64,000 bases of DNA from Lethocerus indicus (taxonomy: Eukaryota; Arthropoda; Insecta; Hemiptera; Belostomatidae), in the NCBI GenBank assembly GCA_019843655.1, contig JACDQD010000006.1, positions 124,001 through 188,000 of the forward strand. The letters run 5' to 3'. Positions 21,632-33,672 of the stretch are shown here, piece after piece. The notes below the pieces were generated by a model that searched no databases, had not been told where the DNA came from, and saw only the letters and a program-made list of their open reading frames with translations. A program made the translations under genes and the position numbers. How positions within the stretch are numbered: position 1 is the stretch's first letter; each line of letters starts with the position of its first letter.

Positions 21632-23547
21632 TCCTACTGCCGTTCCAACGGATTGTCTTCTTTAAACGATAAATTTATCGAACATTCATTCTGTCTTTAG
21701 TAGTTACTCTTCGGTAGCTCGTCGGGATATTTTCAGTCAAAAATCCTGCCTACTGCCAGAATCAATGTCTCCGTTAGTTACCCTTTGCGGTAGCCACATC
21801 GATATCTCCTCGGGGGGGGGTATATTTTTTTAAAACCTTTTTTATATATATATGAATCCTACGAACTCAAACAATTCTACGTTCTGTTTGAAATTATCCT
21901 CGGTTCGGGCAGTTTCAGTATCGGTTTCAGTTTCCAGTAACCGAATTCATCCATTTTATTTATTTTTTCAATTTCACTTTCTACCCAACGTTCATCGGCC
22001 TCTCTCGGACATATTCCATTGGGAGAAAAGTTTTCAATTTTTAAATTTTTAAGAGAGAATTTTTAAAATCGGCCCGCGAAAATTCCCCTTATTATTGTCG
22101 AACGCTGTCCCGTTAATGATAGCCAAGTGGCGTTGAACCAACTAGTCTTAAATCTCAGTATTAGTAACATTTCCACATGTTAGAATTGTGTCGAATTGAT
22201 AATTAAATTGTTCCTATGTAGTTTTGTTTAGAGACAAAAAATGTTGTTGTTGTTGTTGTTGTTGTTACTGTTATTATCTGCGTTAATTTTGTGTTAAATT
22301 CGCTTCTCCTTGTTGTTTTTTTTTTAGTTACGTTGCTAGGACAGACTAGTCGCAGTTTGTTTTTTCCTTTTTTTCGTTTTTCTCCAAAAATGAAGTACGA
22401 AGACATAGCTATCGAACGGTGGTCCAATTTTCGTTTGAGAATTAATTTAAAAATTTTATAATACAAAGATGACTGTACTACGCCCGAATAGATTTAAAAA
22501 AAAAAATAATAAATAAATGGAAAAATGAAAGACAGATAAATGACATTTTTAGGTATAAACATAGCTTTTTTTTAGGAATAGGTAGGGCCATTTTCGGTCA
22601 ATTAGGGGTGATTCGATAGGTATTTTATTTTACAAACTTTGAAGAAAAAAAATGTTCGGACGGGTTGAAAAAATTTAAAATTTACTGTACGACAGATTAT
22701 GAAAAATTAAAATAAAGAATCATTTCATTTACCGTACTCATCGAATCGCCCGTCGTGCGATAATTTTGATAAAACCTATAACTGTAATAAAACTGCAGTT
22801 ACGACTGCGAAAGAAAAAAAAAAATTAAATTATATCGATTTGACAATCGACGTCGACAATAAATTGACGATTTATTACACTCGAATAAATTCGAGTGCGA
22901 CTCAATTTTTTTTTCACCATTTTGGCCTTACGAGATTTTGAAACGTTTTGGGAAAATTGTCAATTTTATTTTTGTACAAATCAACTCGATTATCGACAAT
23001 CGGTCGGTATCGGTTTTACGTCGAGCTTTTTTAAACAGGGAAAAAAGAAAAGACAAAGGGAGTATTAATTTTGGATCTTTTTATACCGTTTAGATGTATA
23101 AACGTAGCCCGTTGTTTCGGCAAATTTTTCAAATATAATAATTCGAATTTAGTTCCGTATTCGAGCCTATTCCGTCGTCGAGAGTTTATTTATTTAAAAT
23201 ATTGTTATCTCGAATGACACAAAAAACGCGCTTTTCGCTCAATTAGATTTAATACGACTGGATTGTTTTTTTTTATTACCGAGTAATAATCGATAACTTT
23301 CAAGTGCCCAAAATCAAGTGTAACCAACCGTTTTTCTTGTTATCGTTAATGCGATATCCCCGTTATTATTATCGAATTATAAATAAAGTTTATAATTAAT
23401 AAATTGTACTCTACAATATCTTGTTATCGAAGTATGTTGTTACAAATATTTATTTATCGATATTTATGTAAAATAATATTATTTTGGGCTGTTAAAAAAA
23501 TTATTTTAACCTGTATTTTTTGTGCATATTGATTGTTTCTAAAGTTT

Positions 23548-23606
<59 letters not shown>

Positions 23607-24948
23607 CCATAAAAATTAATTTAAATTACAATACGCCTGTAGACAAACCGTAAACAGATCCAGAATCAGTTGAATATTATACGACGATTTAAGAATGTAT
23701 TAATGTTTATTTATTTTCTTTTATATATATGCATATATAGATAGAAACATTACTTGTTGTATTACCAAGTTTTATATTTATTGCAGGCTATTAAAAAAAA
23801 AAAAAAATTTTGTATTAAAAATTCCTTTGTTAAATTTCAATTTTCTAGTACAATAAAATGATTGTTGTAAAAAATATTGTATTATTTTTAAACGAGCTCT
23901 TTTACAAAAGCGTTTGGCAGATATCTTATCCCGTATTAAAAAAAGATTAATAGGAAAGTAGCCAATTTGAAATATCTATCGTATATTTTGAAATATAGAA
24001 AAATTTTAGATTTTTCAAATTTCCTTTACGGGACAAGGCGGAAAAATCGGGGTAATATTTTTGTGAATTACAAAAATTTTCAATTTTTATCAAATTTCCT
24101 TTTCTCAGCAGCAGCAGCAGGAGGAGGACCACTGTTGACCAAGTTTATGGCGCATAATAATAATAATAATAATTAAATACTTTATGGATACCAATAAAAA
24201 TTTTTTGTTCGAATAAATCCCATTTCAATAGATCAGAAACCTGACGGAAAGGGGCACGAAATCTACGATAATTACTTTTATTGTTATTACTATAATAAAT
24301 GATTAATAAAAGGCTGTATACCGGTAATGGAAAAATCTTTTTTGGTTCACGTCATTTTATTTTATTCGCCTCGGTATTTGGGAAGAAATTTCCGCGTTGA
24401 ATAAATTATACGCATATATAAAAATCAACGACAATTTATTTTTTATTTTTTTTTTGGGGGGGGGTGGCACGTCGCAAAATTTTGGCTTTCCTCCAAAACG
24501 ATACCGAACGGTTTTTTTTTGGCCGGCCGACAATAAATTCAAAACCGTTTATAAATAGGAGAAGACACGATTTATTAATAAAAAAAATATATATATATAT
24601 ATATAATAATCGAACTCCTCATTCTGCTCTATACGTGAAAAACAACCCCCTCTTTGGGGGGGTTTCGATTAAATACATTGAAAAAACGATAAGAATAACA
24701 AAAATTTATCTGATATATTCTAATGTAACGTTTGAATTTTGAAAATAGCTATTTTTCAACTTTCAGAATTCTTATACCGTCGAAATGTATAATTAAAAGA
24801 AGAATTATTTAGCAGAGTGTACACACTTGCCGAGTTCAACTCGTTCGTTCAACTCCTCCAGCTTTTCTGTCGTAGAAAAAAAATTTTTTTTTTTTTTTTT
24901 ATGTTCGACCGATAAAATTGAAAAAAAAATTTTTTTTTCTTTTTCCAG
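21632..24948. other. Intergenic region between CAMKMT and the first WBP4 exon found
   Basis: AT-rich, with an (AT)n tract at 23549-23602 and a short gtt-triplet run near 22244. The first WBP4 exon (5' UTR and the start of the ATG codon) should be here but cannot be pinned down. Confidence 0.5.
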
Positions 24949-25021
24949 GGCCGACTACTGGAAATCTCAAGCGAGGAAATACTGCAATTTCTGCAAGTGT
25001 TGGATCGCCGACAACAAACCT
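24949..25021 (+). CDS. WBP4: WBP4 exon, zinc finger part 1
   Basis: Acceptor ttccag, donor gtaagc. The 24 codons begin ADYW, and the leading G would complete a split ATG as in other WBP4 genes. Both zinc-binding cysteines (CNFC) are present. Confidence 0.92.
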
Positions 25022-26905
25022 GTAAGCGGCAGTTTTACGTTTTATTACGGGTAGGGGGGGGAATTTTATTATTTTATTATTTAAAATGCACACCCCCTCT
25101 CTCTCTCTATTACGGTTCAAACCCGGTTTATTCGGTTAACGATTTGACTGCAATGAAAAAAAAATAATAATAATAATAAGCCCTTAAACTCTTCGCACTG
25201 TAAAAGAAGAACGACCCTTTTTTTCGTTCTCAAAAATTTATTTTTTTGTGAATATCGTGAAAAAAAAAAACGCGAGAAATTCTCCCTCGAAGACCACAAA
25301 ATCGGGTTATTCCGAAGAGATTTCGGATCGATTTTTCGAATAATCGGAATATTGAACGGATCGAACGAAAAAATGGCGGGTGGCGAAAATATAATCGAAC
25401 GGAGAACACCTTTTTTCGGTTTATGTAAGCGGTATTGTCTTACATTATTTATTTATTTGATATACCTGTTTTGTGGTCTGCGAGGGGTTCGTGAAGTTTC
25501 TCTGTCTCCTCTCGCCGTGGTGTTTGGTCTTTTGCTAGACCGGTTTTTCGGCTGTTCGCCGTCTTCAGTAGCGCCCTGTGTTAGTTACTGTTAGCACTTT
25601 GGATGGTACAGCAGTACATGTGAAAGTGACAGTGCAGCAGTGAGGATGCCCGAAAAACATCCCCAAAGTGCTAAGAGTGACGGTGAACACAGGGCGCTAC
25701 TGAAGATGGCGAACGGCCGAAAAACCGCAGTCTGGCAAAAGACCAAACCACCGGCGAGAGGAGACAGAAACTTCACGAACCCAAATTACCTATTATTATT
25801 CATACATTGACCGAACTGAATACATTTACTAAACGAATTTTATGACATTTTTTTACTTTTTTTTTCTCCCCCCCAGAGTATACAGTACCACGAGAGCGGC
25901 AAAAGACACAAGGAAAATGTGGCGAAGAAGATTTCGGTGCTCGCCAAACAGAGCGCGAAACAGTACAAGGAAAACGCGAAATTGGACGAAGAGATGAAAA
26001 AGATGGAAGAGGTAAAATAAAATGGATTAATTACGTTATAAATTACCAATTTTAACGGCACATATTTTTGTACCGCTCTCCTGAATATACGATTCGTCTC
26101 CGGAGAAAATTTCGTTAAAGTCCGGTCTCTCGAAAGAATGGTAATTCGAATACGTGTCAATAGATAAAATTCACCGTTAGTTATATTTTATGCAGCCCTA
26201 ACGTAACCGAACCGAATACATAAAATCTGTTCGGTCAGCATCTTTTGTAAAGGTATACGGGGTCCTTCTTGTCTTATACACAGTCTGCAAATAATTTTCA
26301 AAAGTTACTTTATATATATTTAACTTATAACTTATATATATATATATATATAAAATTTGATATACCTGTTGTGTGGTCTGCGAGGGGTTGGAATATACTG
26401 TAGGTTCGTGATGTTTCTGTCTCCTCTCTCGCCGGTTTCGGTCTTTTGCTAGACCGGTTTTCGCTCGCCATCTTCAGTAGTGCCCTGTGTTACTGTCACT
26501 GTTAGCACATTTTGGGGACGTTTTTTCGGGCATCCTCACTGCTGCCCACTGTCACTGTCACTTTCACGTGTACTGTACCATCCAAAGTGCCACAACAGTG
26601 ACAGTAACACAGGGGGCGCTACTGAAGACGGCGAACGGCCTGACAAACCGCAGTCTGGCAAAAGACCAAAACCGGCAGCGAGAGAGAAGAGACAGAGAAA
26701 CATCACGAACCTACAGTTTATGTATAAAAAAGTTATGCCACGGGGCCCTGTTACCCTCTAGTGTATTAGCCTTTTCGCTGATTTACATAAATTGGGATAT
26801 AGAATAATCCGATTTACCGTTTTAAAGTCTTTAACAGGCAGATAGCTGGGCACAGGCCGGACTTCAGTTGAACTTGAATTGAACTCCTATTTTGAAAGGT
26901 GATAT

Positions 26906-26954
<49 letters not shown>

Positions 26955-27022
26955 GTCGTAACCGTATATAAAGAATTTTCTCGATCCCCGTCCTATATTA
27001 ACCGGAGAATCTCTTAAACCCG

Positions 27023-27087
<65 letters not shown>

Positions 27088-27212
27088 ATGAAATACGGTC
27101 GATAAAAGTAAAACTTCGACTCCCAAAGTCCCCGACTTACTTAGAAACAGCCCGATCCGCAAAAAACAAAGTCGTATTTTAACGATAGCAAAAATACTGC
27201 TTAGATTACCGG

Positions 27213-27265
<53 letters not shown>

Positions 27266-29518
27266 TAATTGGTTGACTCGAAGCCTGTGGGCTGACCGAT
27301 GGATATATCGGTCAGAATTTAGACATTACGTCCGAAAATATTAATTAAATTTTGACCGGCCGAGTTAAAGGAGAGTTCGAGTTCGAGTGCGGCTCTGACT
27401 ATCAGTAGTTGTAGTCGAACGACTAGTCTTTTCTAGTCCGTTCCCTTTGCGATAATATATATATATATATATATCTGTCGCAGGAGGCGCTGAAAGCGTA
27501 CAGGATGGACATCGAATCCAACGCCGATTGGACTGGCCGGGAGGTGATGAGGAGGCTTTAGGCGAAAAGGAGGCGGAGGACGGAAGAAGAAGAAGAAGAA
27601 GAAGGGAAAGAGGACGAAAAGCCTTTGTGATAGTCGTCAAAGAAAACGGAACCCGGTCTGGCGAGAAGAGAGGTTGAGGAGGGCCACGTCTACTATTGGA
27701 ATACGGCGACTTCAGGTAGCGGTCCACCCGGTCACCCGTACCCATTACCCGGCCGATAGCGGCGCTAAATCATGTTTCGGAGCTGTTTTTTTTTTTTTTT
27801 TTTGCATTCTTCTCGATAAGATGCAAAATCATTTCGGAACACTTTACAATTTCATTTCATTATTCACCTTCCAGTTCTCGTCTATCCGAAGAAAGACAAA
27901 TAATAATAATAATAATTTATTCAGTCGACGTATTTTAATAATTTATGTTCAATTCCGTAATATATCCAGCAACGAACAGTTTTATTTTTTTTTTATAAAC
28001 TACAAATATCTAAATTTGTTTTTTTTTGTCTCTTTTATTGTTACAACCGTAAAATTATACAATAAGCAACATTGATGAAATCACCAGCTACAATAGTCTA
28101 CAATTAGAGGAGAAACCGACTAGTTTTCCCCCCTTTTTTTATTATTATTATTATTTATTTATTTATTATTATTAACAATTTTATCTGCCACTTCGTTTTC
28201 AGGCGTCTCATCTAAATTTAATTTCATTATTCGCCTTTCGATATTCAGTTATTCGCCCGTGAAATAAGTTCCGTTCAATTGAAAAAAAACAGTAAAAATC
28301 GGTTAATTAAATTGCAGGCTTCTAATTATCATATAATCTGTATAAATTTTAATATATTTTCATTATTAAAAAATCAATTTTTATCATTTCGTTCAGTCGT
28401 TCCGTTAATATCTGGTGTTCGAAGTCAATGTTCCGACGGAGGTTTTCACCCGATGAATTGTTTACTACATTCGAGTTTATATATTTTAAATAATAATTTT
28501 TATATAGGGGGGGGGGAGAGAATGTCCAGTATCCAGGATAAATAACAAAATTAACTTTTACTGTATTAATATTCGGTAATAATTTATTGTCGAAATATCC
28601 GGAAAAAGGATTTCATCTAAGTAGTTCAATTCTTTTTTCCCCGCTTCAAGTATTTTCCGAATCGTCGGTGATTATATTACATAAAATAAATGACGATTGT
28701 CGATTTTATTTTTCTCCAGAATCGAAATGGGAACCGCCCACCGAACCTTACCTCTCACTGAAGGAGAAGAAAGCGAAAGAGTCGGAGGAGAAGAAGCGGT
28801 CGAAACAGGAAGAACGGAACAGGCAGAAGGAGATGGCCGACGAGGTGAAAGCGTTCTGTACGAGGGAACAGATGAAATTGAAGTACGGGAAAGCCGACGG
28901 CGACGGCGACGACGGCGGCGACGGCGACGGCGAGGAGGCCGCAGTCGCGGAAAGAAACGGTCGGCAGGGCCGACGGCAAGAAGGCTAAGCGAGCCGTCGC
29001 CCAGCCGTACGGCAAGAAGGATCAGCAAGCCGTCGCCCAGCCGTACGGCAAGTGGACGACGGTCGTGAGAACGTGAGTTGTTTTTTATTCGAAAAATAAT
29101 AAATTACAGCGCGAATATTGAATTGTCTACAATATCGGTGTAATAATCCGGGGAAAAATTTATTAACGAAACCCGAGAATTTTATATACCCGTTTTGTCG
29201 TCTGCGAGGGGTTGGAATATACTGTAGGTTCGTGATGTTCGGTCTTTTGCTAGACTGCGGTTTTGAAATACGTAGCGTCGTGATTTCCGTCTTCAGTAGC
29301 GCCCCTGTGTTACTGTCACTGTTAGCGCACTTTGGGGATGTTTTTTTGGGGGCATCCTCACTGCTGCACTGCACTGTCACTTTCACATGTACTGTAATGT
29401 TTGTCAGTATGTCAGTGTTATTGTTATTGGGGGGTTATGTTTGTCTTTGGATTTTGTTAATCCGTTTTCTAAGTGTGAGTCGGATTGTCGGAACATAATC
29501 CCCAATAACAATAACAGA

Positions 29519-29566
<48 letters not shown>

Positions 29567-30243
29567 AAACGACAGTGTCACGCCCCGTCAAAGCCAACTT
29601 GGTTTTTAAGTCAAAAATTTTATATTCGGTACTTTTTCCGTTAGCCTTGACCGAAAATGTCGCTGCTCGATTTTTTGACCTGTACGAAAGTACATGTCTT
29701 ATATAAAAGTTAAAAAGGTGTGCTTTAGTTTAGTATAATATAAGTTATTTCTGAGGGAGATTAGCATTTTTAAACTAAGGAAATTCGACTGTAAGTCTTT
29801 TAATGGCCGCAGGAACTTTATTAGCTTTTCTCAAAGCTCTAAAAACGAATACTTTCACTAAAAAAGAAATCCGTTGATAAGGGAGGATGAAATTTTTATA
29901 ACGAATACCGTATTTTGAACAGTTCGGTCTGTTTTTAATTCTGTCTGTAGGGACGACAAACCGATAGACTACCAGCTGCCGGCGAGACCGATCTCCGAGA
30001 AGAAAGCGTCGGCGCTGGCGACTGTCGCCAGCCTGTTGGCCTCAGTCGTCGACGAGGAGGAGAGGGGGCGACGCGGCAACGGTCACCGGATAAAGATAGA
30101 GAAGACCGTCGGCTCGCATTACAGCGCCCGACGCCGACGCCGACGCCGCCGACGTCGGTTTAGCGTTCAAGAAGAGGAAGCTGAACAACCGGGGCAACAT
30201 GAGGCAGCGCAGGGGACGGCGACTACTGACGACTAGCGACTAA
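24949..30243 (+). CDS. WBP4: WBP4/FBP21 spliceosomal WW-domain protein, five coding exons found, frame interrupted
   Basis: WBP4 (FBP21) is a component of the spliceosomal B complex. Exons: 24949-25021, 25877-26011, 27484-27715, 28720-29072, 29951-30243. In order they give: a U1C/matrin-type zinc finger ([20 protein letters not shown], then [15 protein letters not shown] with the two histidines); a helix EALKAYRMD (human ALKAYQED); one WW domain split over two exons ([11 protein letters not shown] + ESKWEPP); a charged linker; PYGKWTTV (human PYGEWQEI); and a C-terminus KIEKTVGS...[16 protein letters not shown] (human FKEKTVTS...VFKKRRTENGKSRNLRQR). Human WBP4 has two WW domains; I find one. 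Exon 1, holding the first bases of the ATG, was not found. The frame breaks several times in exons 3, 4 and 5. A putative AATAAA is at 30323-30328. Confidence 0.85.
25459..25780. mobile_element. Palindromic element in a WBP4 intron
   Basis: Long inverted arms: ttgctagaccggtttttcgg, gtcttcagtagcgccctg and gttagcacttt pair with aaagtgctaag, cagggcgctactgaagatgg and ccgaaaaaccgcagtctggc. The loop is about 95 bp. Confidence 0.85.
25877..26011 (+). CDS. WBP4: WBP4 exon, zinc finger part 2 and helix
   Basis: 45 codons between ccccag and gtaaaa. [12 protein letters not shown] carries the two zinc-binding histidines; a lysine/glutamate-rich helix follows. Confidence 0.93.
26359..26718. mobile_element. 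Palindromic element in the next WBP4 intron
   Basis: The most complete copy of the simple form: it starts gatatacctgttgtgtggtc and ends aacatcacgaacctacag. Both arms and a loop with ttcgggcatcctcactgctg are present. Confidence 0.85.
26908..26952. repeat. (AT)n microsatellite
   Basis: The first of three (AT)n tracts within 360 bp in a WBP4 intron. Confidence 0.96.
27027..27085. repeat. (AT)n microsatellite
   Basis: About 58 bp of AT dinucleotide. Confidence 0.96.
27217..27263. repeat. (AT)n microsatellite
   Basis: About 46 bp; another 20-bp tract (27454-27474) sits just before a WBP4 splice acceptor. Confidence 0.96.
27484..27715 (+). CDS. WBP4: WBP4 exon, linker and first half of WW domain, frame-broken
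   Basis: Starts [19 protein letters not shown]; that frame stops at 27562. Plausible continuation then alternates: [14 protein letters not shown] in a second frame, an (E)n-GKEDEK run in the first, [11 protein letters not shown] in the second, and finally [11 protein letters not shown] in the first, before a gtagcg donor. A gtgatg donor after 27541 is the alternative, but the following purine-rich tract does not look like an intron. Confidence 0.6.
28015..28175 (+). repeat. Dispersed repeat, copy 1 of an inverted pair
   Basis: Contains gttacaaccgtaaaatt, caatagtctacaattagagg and agaaaccgactagttttccc. The reverse complement is at about 32818-32990. It lies in a WBP4 intron. Confidence 0.8.
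28720..29072 (+). CDS. WBP4: WBP4 exon, second half of WW domain and charged region
   Basis: Acceptor ctccag. ESKWEPP completes the WW domain, followed by a Lys/Glu-rich coil and a Gly-Asp run ([11 protein letters not shown]). One frame change lies between this run and [13 protein letters not shown], which is read to a gtgagt donor. A duplicated motif ([21 protein letters not shown]) is visible. Confidence 0.75.
29187..29500. mobile_element. Palindromic element, left arm plus loop, in the last WBP4 intron
   Basis: Left arm tatacccgttttgtcgtctg through tcttcagtagcgcccctgtg, then the long-loop type sequence (gttattgttattgggggg, gattttgttaatccg, gtgagtcggattgtcgg). The right arm is missing. Confidence 0.75.
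29524..29567. repeat. (AT)n microsatellite
   Basis: AT dinucleotide with one atttat interruption, at the end of the palindromic-element loop. Confidence 0.93.
29951..30243 (+). CDS. WBP4: WBP4 terminal exon, one frame change
   Basis: Acceptor ctgtag. Reads [20 protein letters not shown] through [10 protein letters not shown], then shifts frame in the gacgcc repeat near 30125-30150 to [16 protein letters not shown] and TAA at 30241-30243. Confidence 0.75.
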
Positions 30244-31506
30244 TATCAGGCACTGTTCCACTGTTCATTTTAACCCGTTTAGAAAGGCGAAAAACCCTTC
30301 CGTGTTGGTCAGGGGTGGTCAAAATAAAACCCTCGAAAAAGATATTTTTACGCAATTAAAATTCAATCACCGACCGGGTAAGGGTTCCGTTTCGGAAGGT
30401 GAAGGGTTCGTCGGACAAGGGCGTAAGGGTTTTTAAAAGAAAAGGGCCGTCGATCGAACTGTTTCGCCCTTTCCTCCCGTCGACTGAACATTGTTGAAAT
30501 ATTTGGCAATTCGACAAACACATTAAAAATATCGTAGACAATTTTTATTATTTATCGCCTAAACCGGAAACTGAAGTTTTTTCCCGTTTCTGTTATAGCC
30601 CGAAGAATTTCTTAGAATTATTATTATTATCACTTCCGTCGTCAGAAAAGAAACGATGAATGCAGTATGTAAATGTAGGGGAAAAAGAGAAAAGAGAGGA
30701 AAAGAAAAAAAGAAAAAAAAAGACAAGGAAGAAGGCCTTGAAGAAGAAAAAAAGGAAAAAAACGAAAGAAAAAAAACCGAATTTTCGGGGTGATGTTATC
30801 GGTTTTATAAATGGGAAATTACAAATTATTCCTTTCAAGAAATACGCGTCCGTAAATAAGTTCTGATCAGTCGGAGATCGTTTTGAACATCGCTCCGCAG
30901 CACAATCACTCCGATTTAAATTAGAATAACTTTTACAAGTCGATCGAACACCGTTTCGATTGTTGTCTACAATAATTTATTTTACGCTGTCGGGACGATT
31001 TCGTTAATTTACCGTATTTTCAAAGAACCGACGAAAACTAGGTTGTCGTACTTATTTCCTGACAACTTACCGTCGGATATAGAAAATTGTCAGGTACATA
31101 TAATTATAGGGTTTTTTTTTTTAAATAATTTCATACCGCGCCCACTGTCGTTCATTATTGATCGTTGTGTATTGATCATTTTTTTTTCTTTTTTTTTTAA
31201 ATCTATTATTTACAGTTTTCCTTTTACGGATTCTTCCGATCCCGCAGTGAAGCAACGGTCGGTGAAAGCGATTTTTAATTATCAATTTTTAATGAAATTG
31301 TTATCGAGAAAAAAAAGTACGAGATAATTTTCAATTTTTCCCCCAAACAGCTTCAAGGAACACGGAATTTAGTTAATTATTTGCGAATTTATTACCGGCG
31401 CAAAGATCGCTCCGAAAGAGAGAGAGAATCGGATCGAGAACTGAATCTCAGATGTAATAACAATAAATTGTCGTATATATATTAGGGAATATACACCTTT
31501 CTGCTG

Positions 31507-31508
<2 letters not shown>

Positions 31509-31569
<61 letters not shown>
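31509..31569. repeat. (AT)n microsatellite
   Basis: About 60 bp of AT dinucleotide. Confidence 0.97.
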
Positions 31570-31574
<5 letters not shown>

Positions 31575-32465
31575 CATAAATTAGTTTTATTTTATACGGG
31601 ACCAAAACCCGAGCATAGTCGGAGATACCCCGGAAGAAATGTTTTTTTTCTAGTCGCTCACTGTAAATATACACTATATACTTAGAAACGTTGAGACTTA
31701 ATTATACATAAAAATCCTAACTTGTCCAGATCGGGAATTAACGTTCAGATTGGGAGATCGTTGGATCTTCGCCGGATGTAGAAAATGTATTTTACCGAAA
31801 ATAAAACGACTATATCTCGACAATAACATTCAATAATTGGATATGAAAATTACTCCGTGGACGATCGGCGAAATAACGAAATTTACGTTTACGTATTGTA
31901 GTGGAACGGACCGAGCAGCGGCCGAAGACGGAGAGGATCGGTCGGCTGCCGAAGAAGAAGCCGACGAAGAACGAACGATGGATTTATGAGTTTTTTTTAA
32001 AAGTTTATTTTTATTTTTTGCACGAAATCGTTTTCAACCGCATCGTATATCGTTATTGTATAAGATGTGTCGCCGCGAAAGGACGACGTCGTCCGGCGAT
32101 TGTCGCGCTATAAATGTCGATATTCGGCGCGTACAGAATGTGCGACTAAAAAAATAATATATTTTTAAACCAAAAAAAAAAAAATGCGACTTTTCGATAT
32201 TATTATGCCGGCAACGATAAGTATAAAACCGGTGCATCGTACATTCTGAATTGAAAATAATAGAATATATATATATAATGTGGAACATACAAAACTAATA
32301 ACACGAATATATGTCACGAAAAGTGTAATTTTTTTCGTTGAATAAAATAGAACGGCTCCGGTAATTTCGAGAAATAGAAACTGGAGGTCGAAAGAGAAAG
32401 AGAAAAAACTTCTTTTCTTCTAATGATATGGTTAAGTATTTAACCTATATATACGTGTATATATT

Positions 32466-32469
<4 letters not shown>

Positions 32470-32507
<38 letters not shown>

Positions 32508-32562
32508 TTTACCCAACTGTATTACCTTTACCTCAATTCCGTGAAAGGGCAATTCCGGTGTT
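32470..32562 (-). repeat. Dispersed repeat ending in an (AT)n tract (copy 2)
   Basis: An (AT)n tract is followed by aaattttacccaactg, ttacctttacctcaattcc and gtgaaagggcaattcc, the reverse complement of 18796-18885 with few differences. Confidence 0.65.
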
Positions 32563-32817
32563 ATTACTACAATGAAAAATGTACCGAAAAAAAACTCGAT
32601 AACAATTTTAACTATCCCTAAATAAAGCCTAAATAATTCGAAGTAATAAAATACCAATTTTAGGTCGTATTCGATTTTATTAATTATTCGAAATTAAACG
32701 ACTTTATAAAACTGTCGATTTCTATTTTAAATATTTCAATTTCTATTTTAAATCCGAAATCCTTACAGAGCAGCCTGAAAAAGGGAAAGCTGTCATAAAC
32801 CTCAATGATTAAATAAA

Positions 32818-32990
32818 ATGTTTAATAATAATAAATAAATAAAATTAAATTAAAAAAAAATAAAATAATAAAAAAAAATTAGGGGGGGGGGAACTAGTCG
32901 GTTTCTCCTCTAATTCTGGACTATTGTAGCTAGTGATATTTCGTAAATGTTGCTTGTTGTAAAAATTTTACGGTTGTAATAATAAAAAGA
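32818..32990 (-). repeat. Dispersed repeat, copy 2 of an inverted pair
   Basis: aactagtcggtttctcctct, ggactattgtagctagtg and attttacggttgtaataa are the reverse complement of the block at 28015-28175. Confidence 0.8.
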
Positions 32991-33500
32991 TGAAAAAAAA
33001 AAATAAAAAATAAAATAATTGGGCGAACGAAAAATCTCCGATTATAAACCCTATATGGGCGAATTAAAAAAAAAAATAATCGATATTGATAAAAAAAAAA
33101 AACGCTGTAATTATTTTGTAAAATTTCGGTAAATTGAAATCTGACCCGAAGTCCAATTAATACGGTAGTGACCTATTTATTCGTTAAAAAAAAAAAAAAA
33201 ATATGTATTGACCTCTCGACATACAGAGACGTTTCTCGATATATTATTGAATTAAAATATCAAAATAAAACGTTCCGTTTCTCGGCTCGCGGCCCGACCG
33301 TTCTTTTATTTTGTACAACGGGAGAGAGAGCGTTGAAAGTATATTTAAGAAATCGACTACGTATAGTTATTGTTTCACGACTCGACAGAATAGCTGTTTG
33401 TAACTGGGAAGCGCGAATACGTTTATTTCGTTAATACCGACTAACATTTTCGTAACAATTCTCTAAACGACAACTGCTTAATTTTGTTGTATATAGAATT

Positions 33501-33672
33501 TCAATTGTATTTATAGTGTACGACTCCCTGTTTCGGCATCGGTTTTGGCCCGACAGGCAAAAGCGACAGGTCTTCGGTGAGCCGGTGGAGGAGTACGGTC
33601 GTCGCCATCACGCCGAGGAATGCCGCCGCCATTGCGGCCATCGAAAATCTCGGCTTCATGCAGATATCGTGT
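33501..33672 (-). CDS. NDUFB8: NDUFB8 terminal exon
   Basis: Acceptor attccag. The exon codes the transmembrane helix and the C-terminus ending VVHYKYN, with TGA at 33501-33503. Confidence 0.88.

Larger units (their letters stand above)
30244..33500. other. Intergenic region between WBP4 and NDUFB8 (converging genes)
   Basis: A purine-rich AAAG tract (30680-30775), an (AT)n tract (31509-31569), a possible short exon near 31909, two dispersed repeats (32470-32562, 32818-32990), otherwise AT-rich. No confident gene. Confidence 0.5.

Noticed and set aside
30680..30780. Lys/Glu-rich ORFs near 30660-30866
   Set aside because: Purine-rich AAAG low-complexity DNA after the WBP4 stop; no homology visible.
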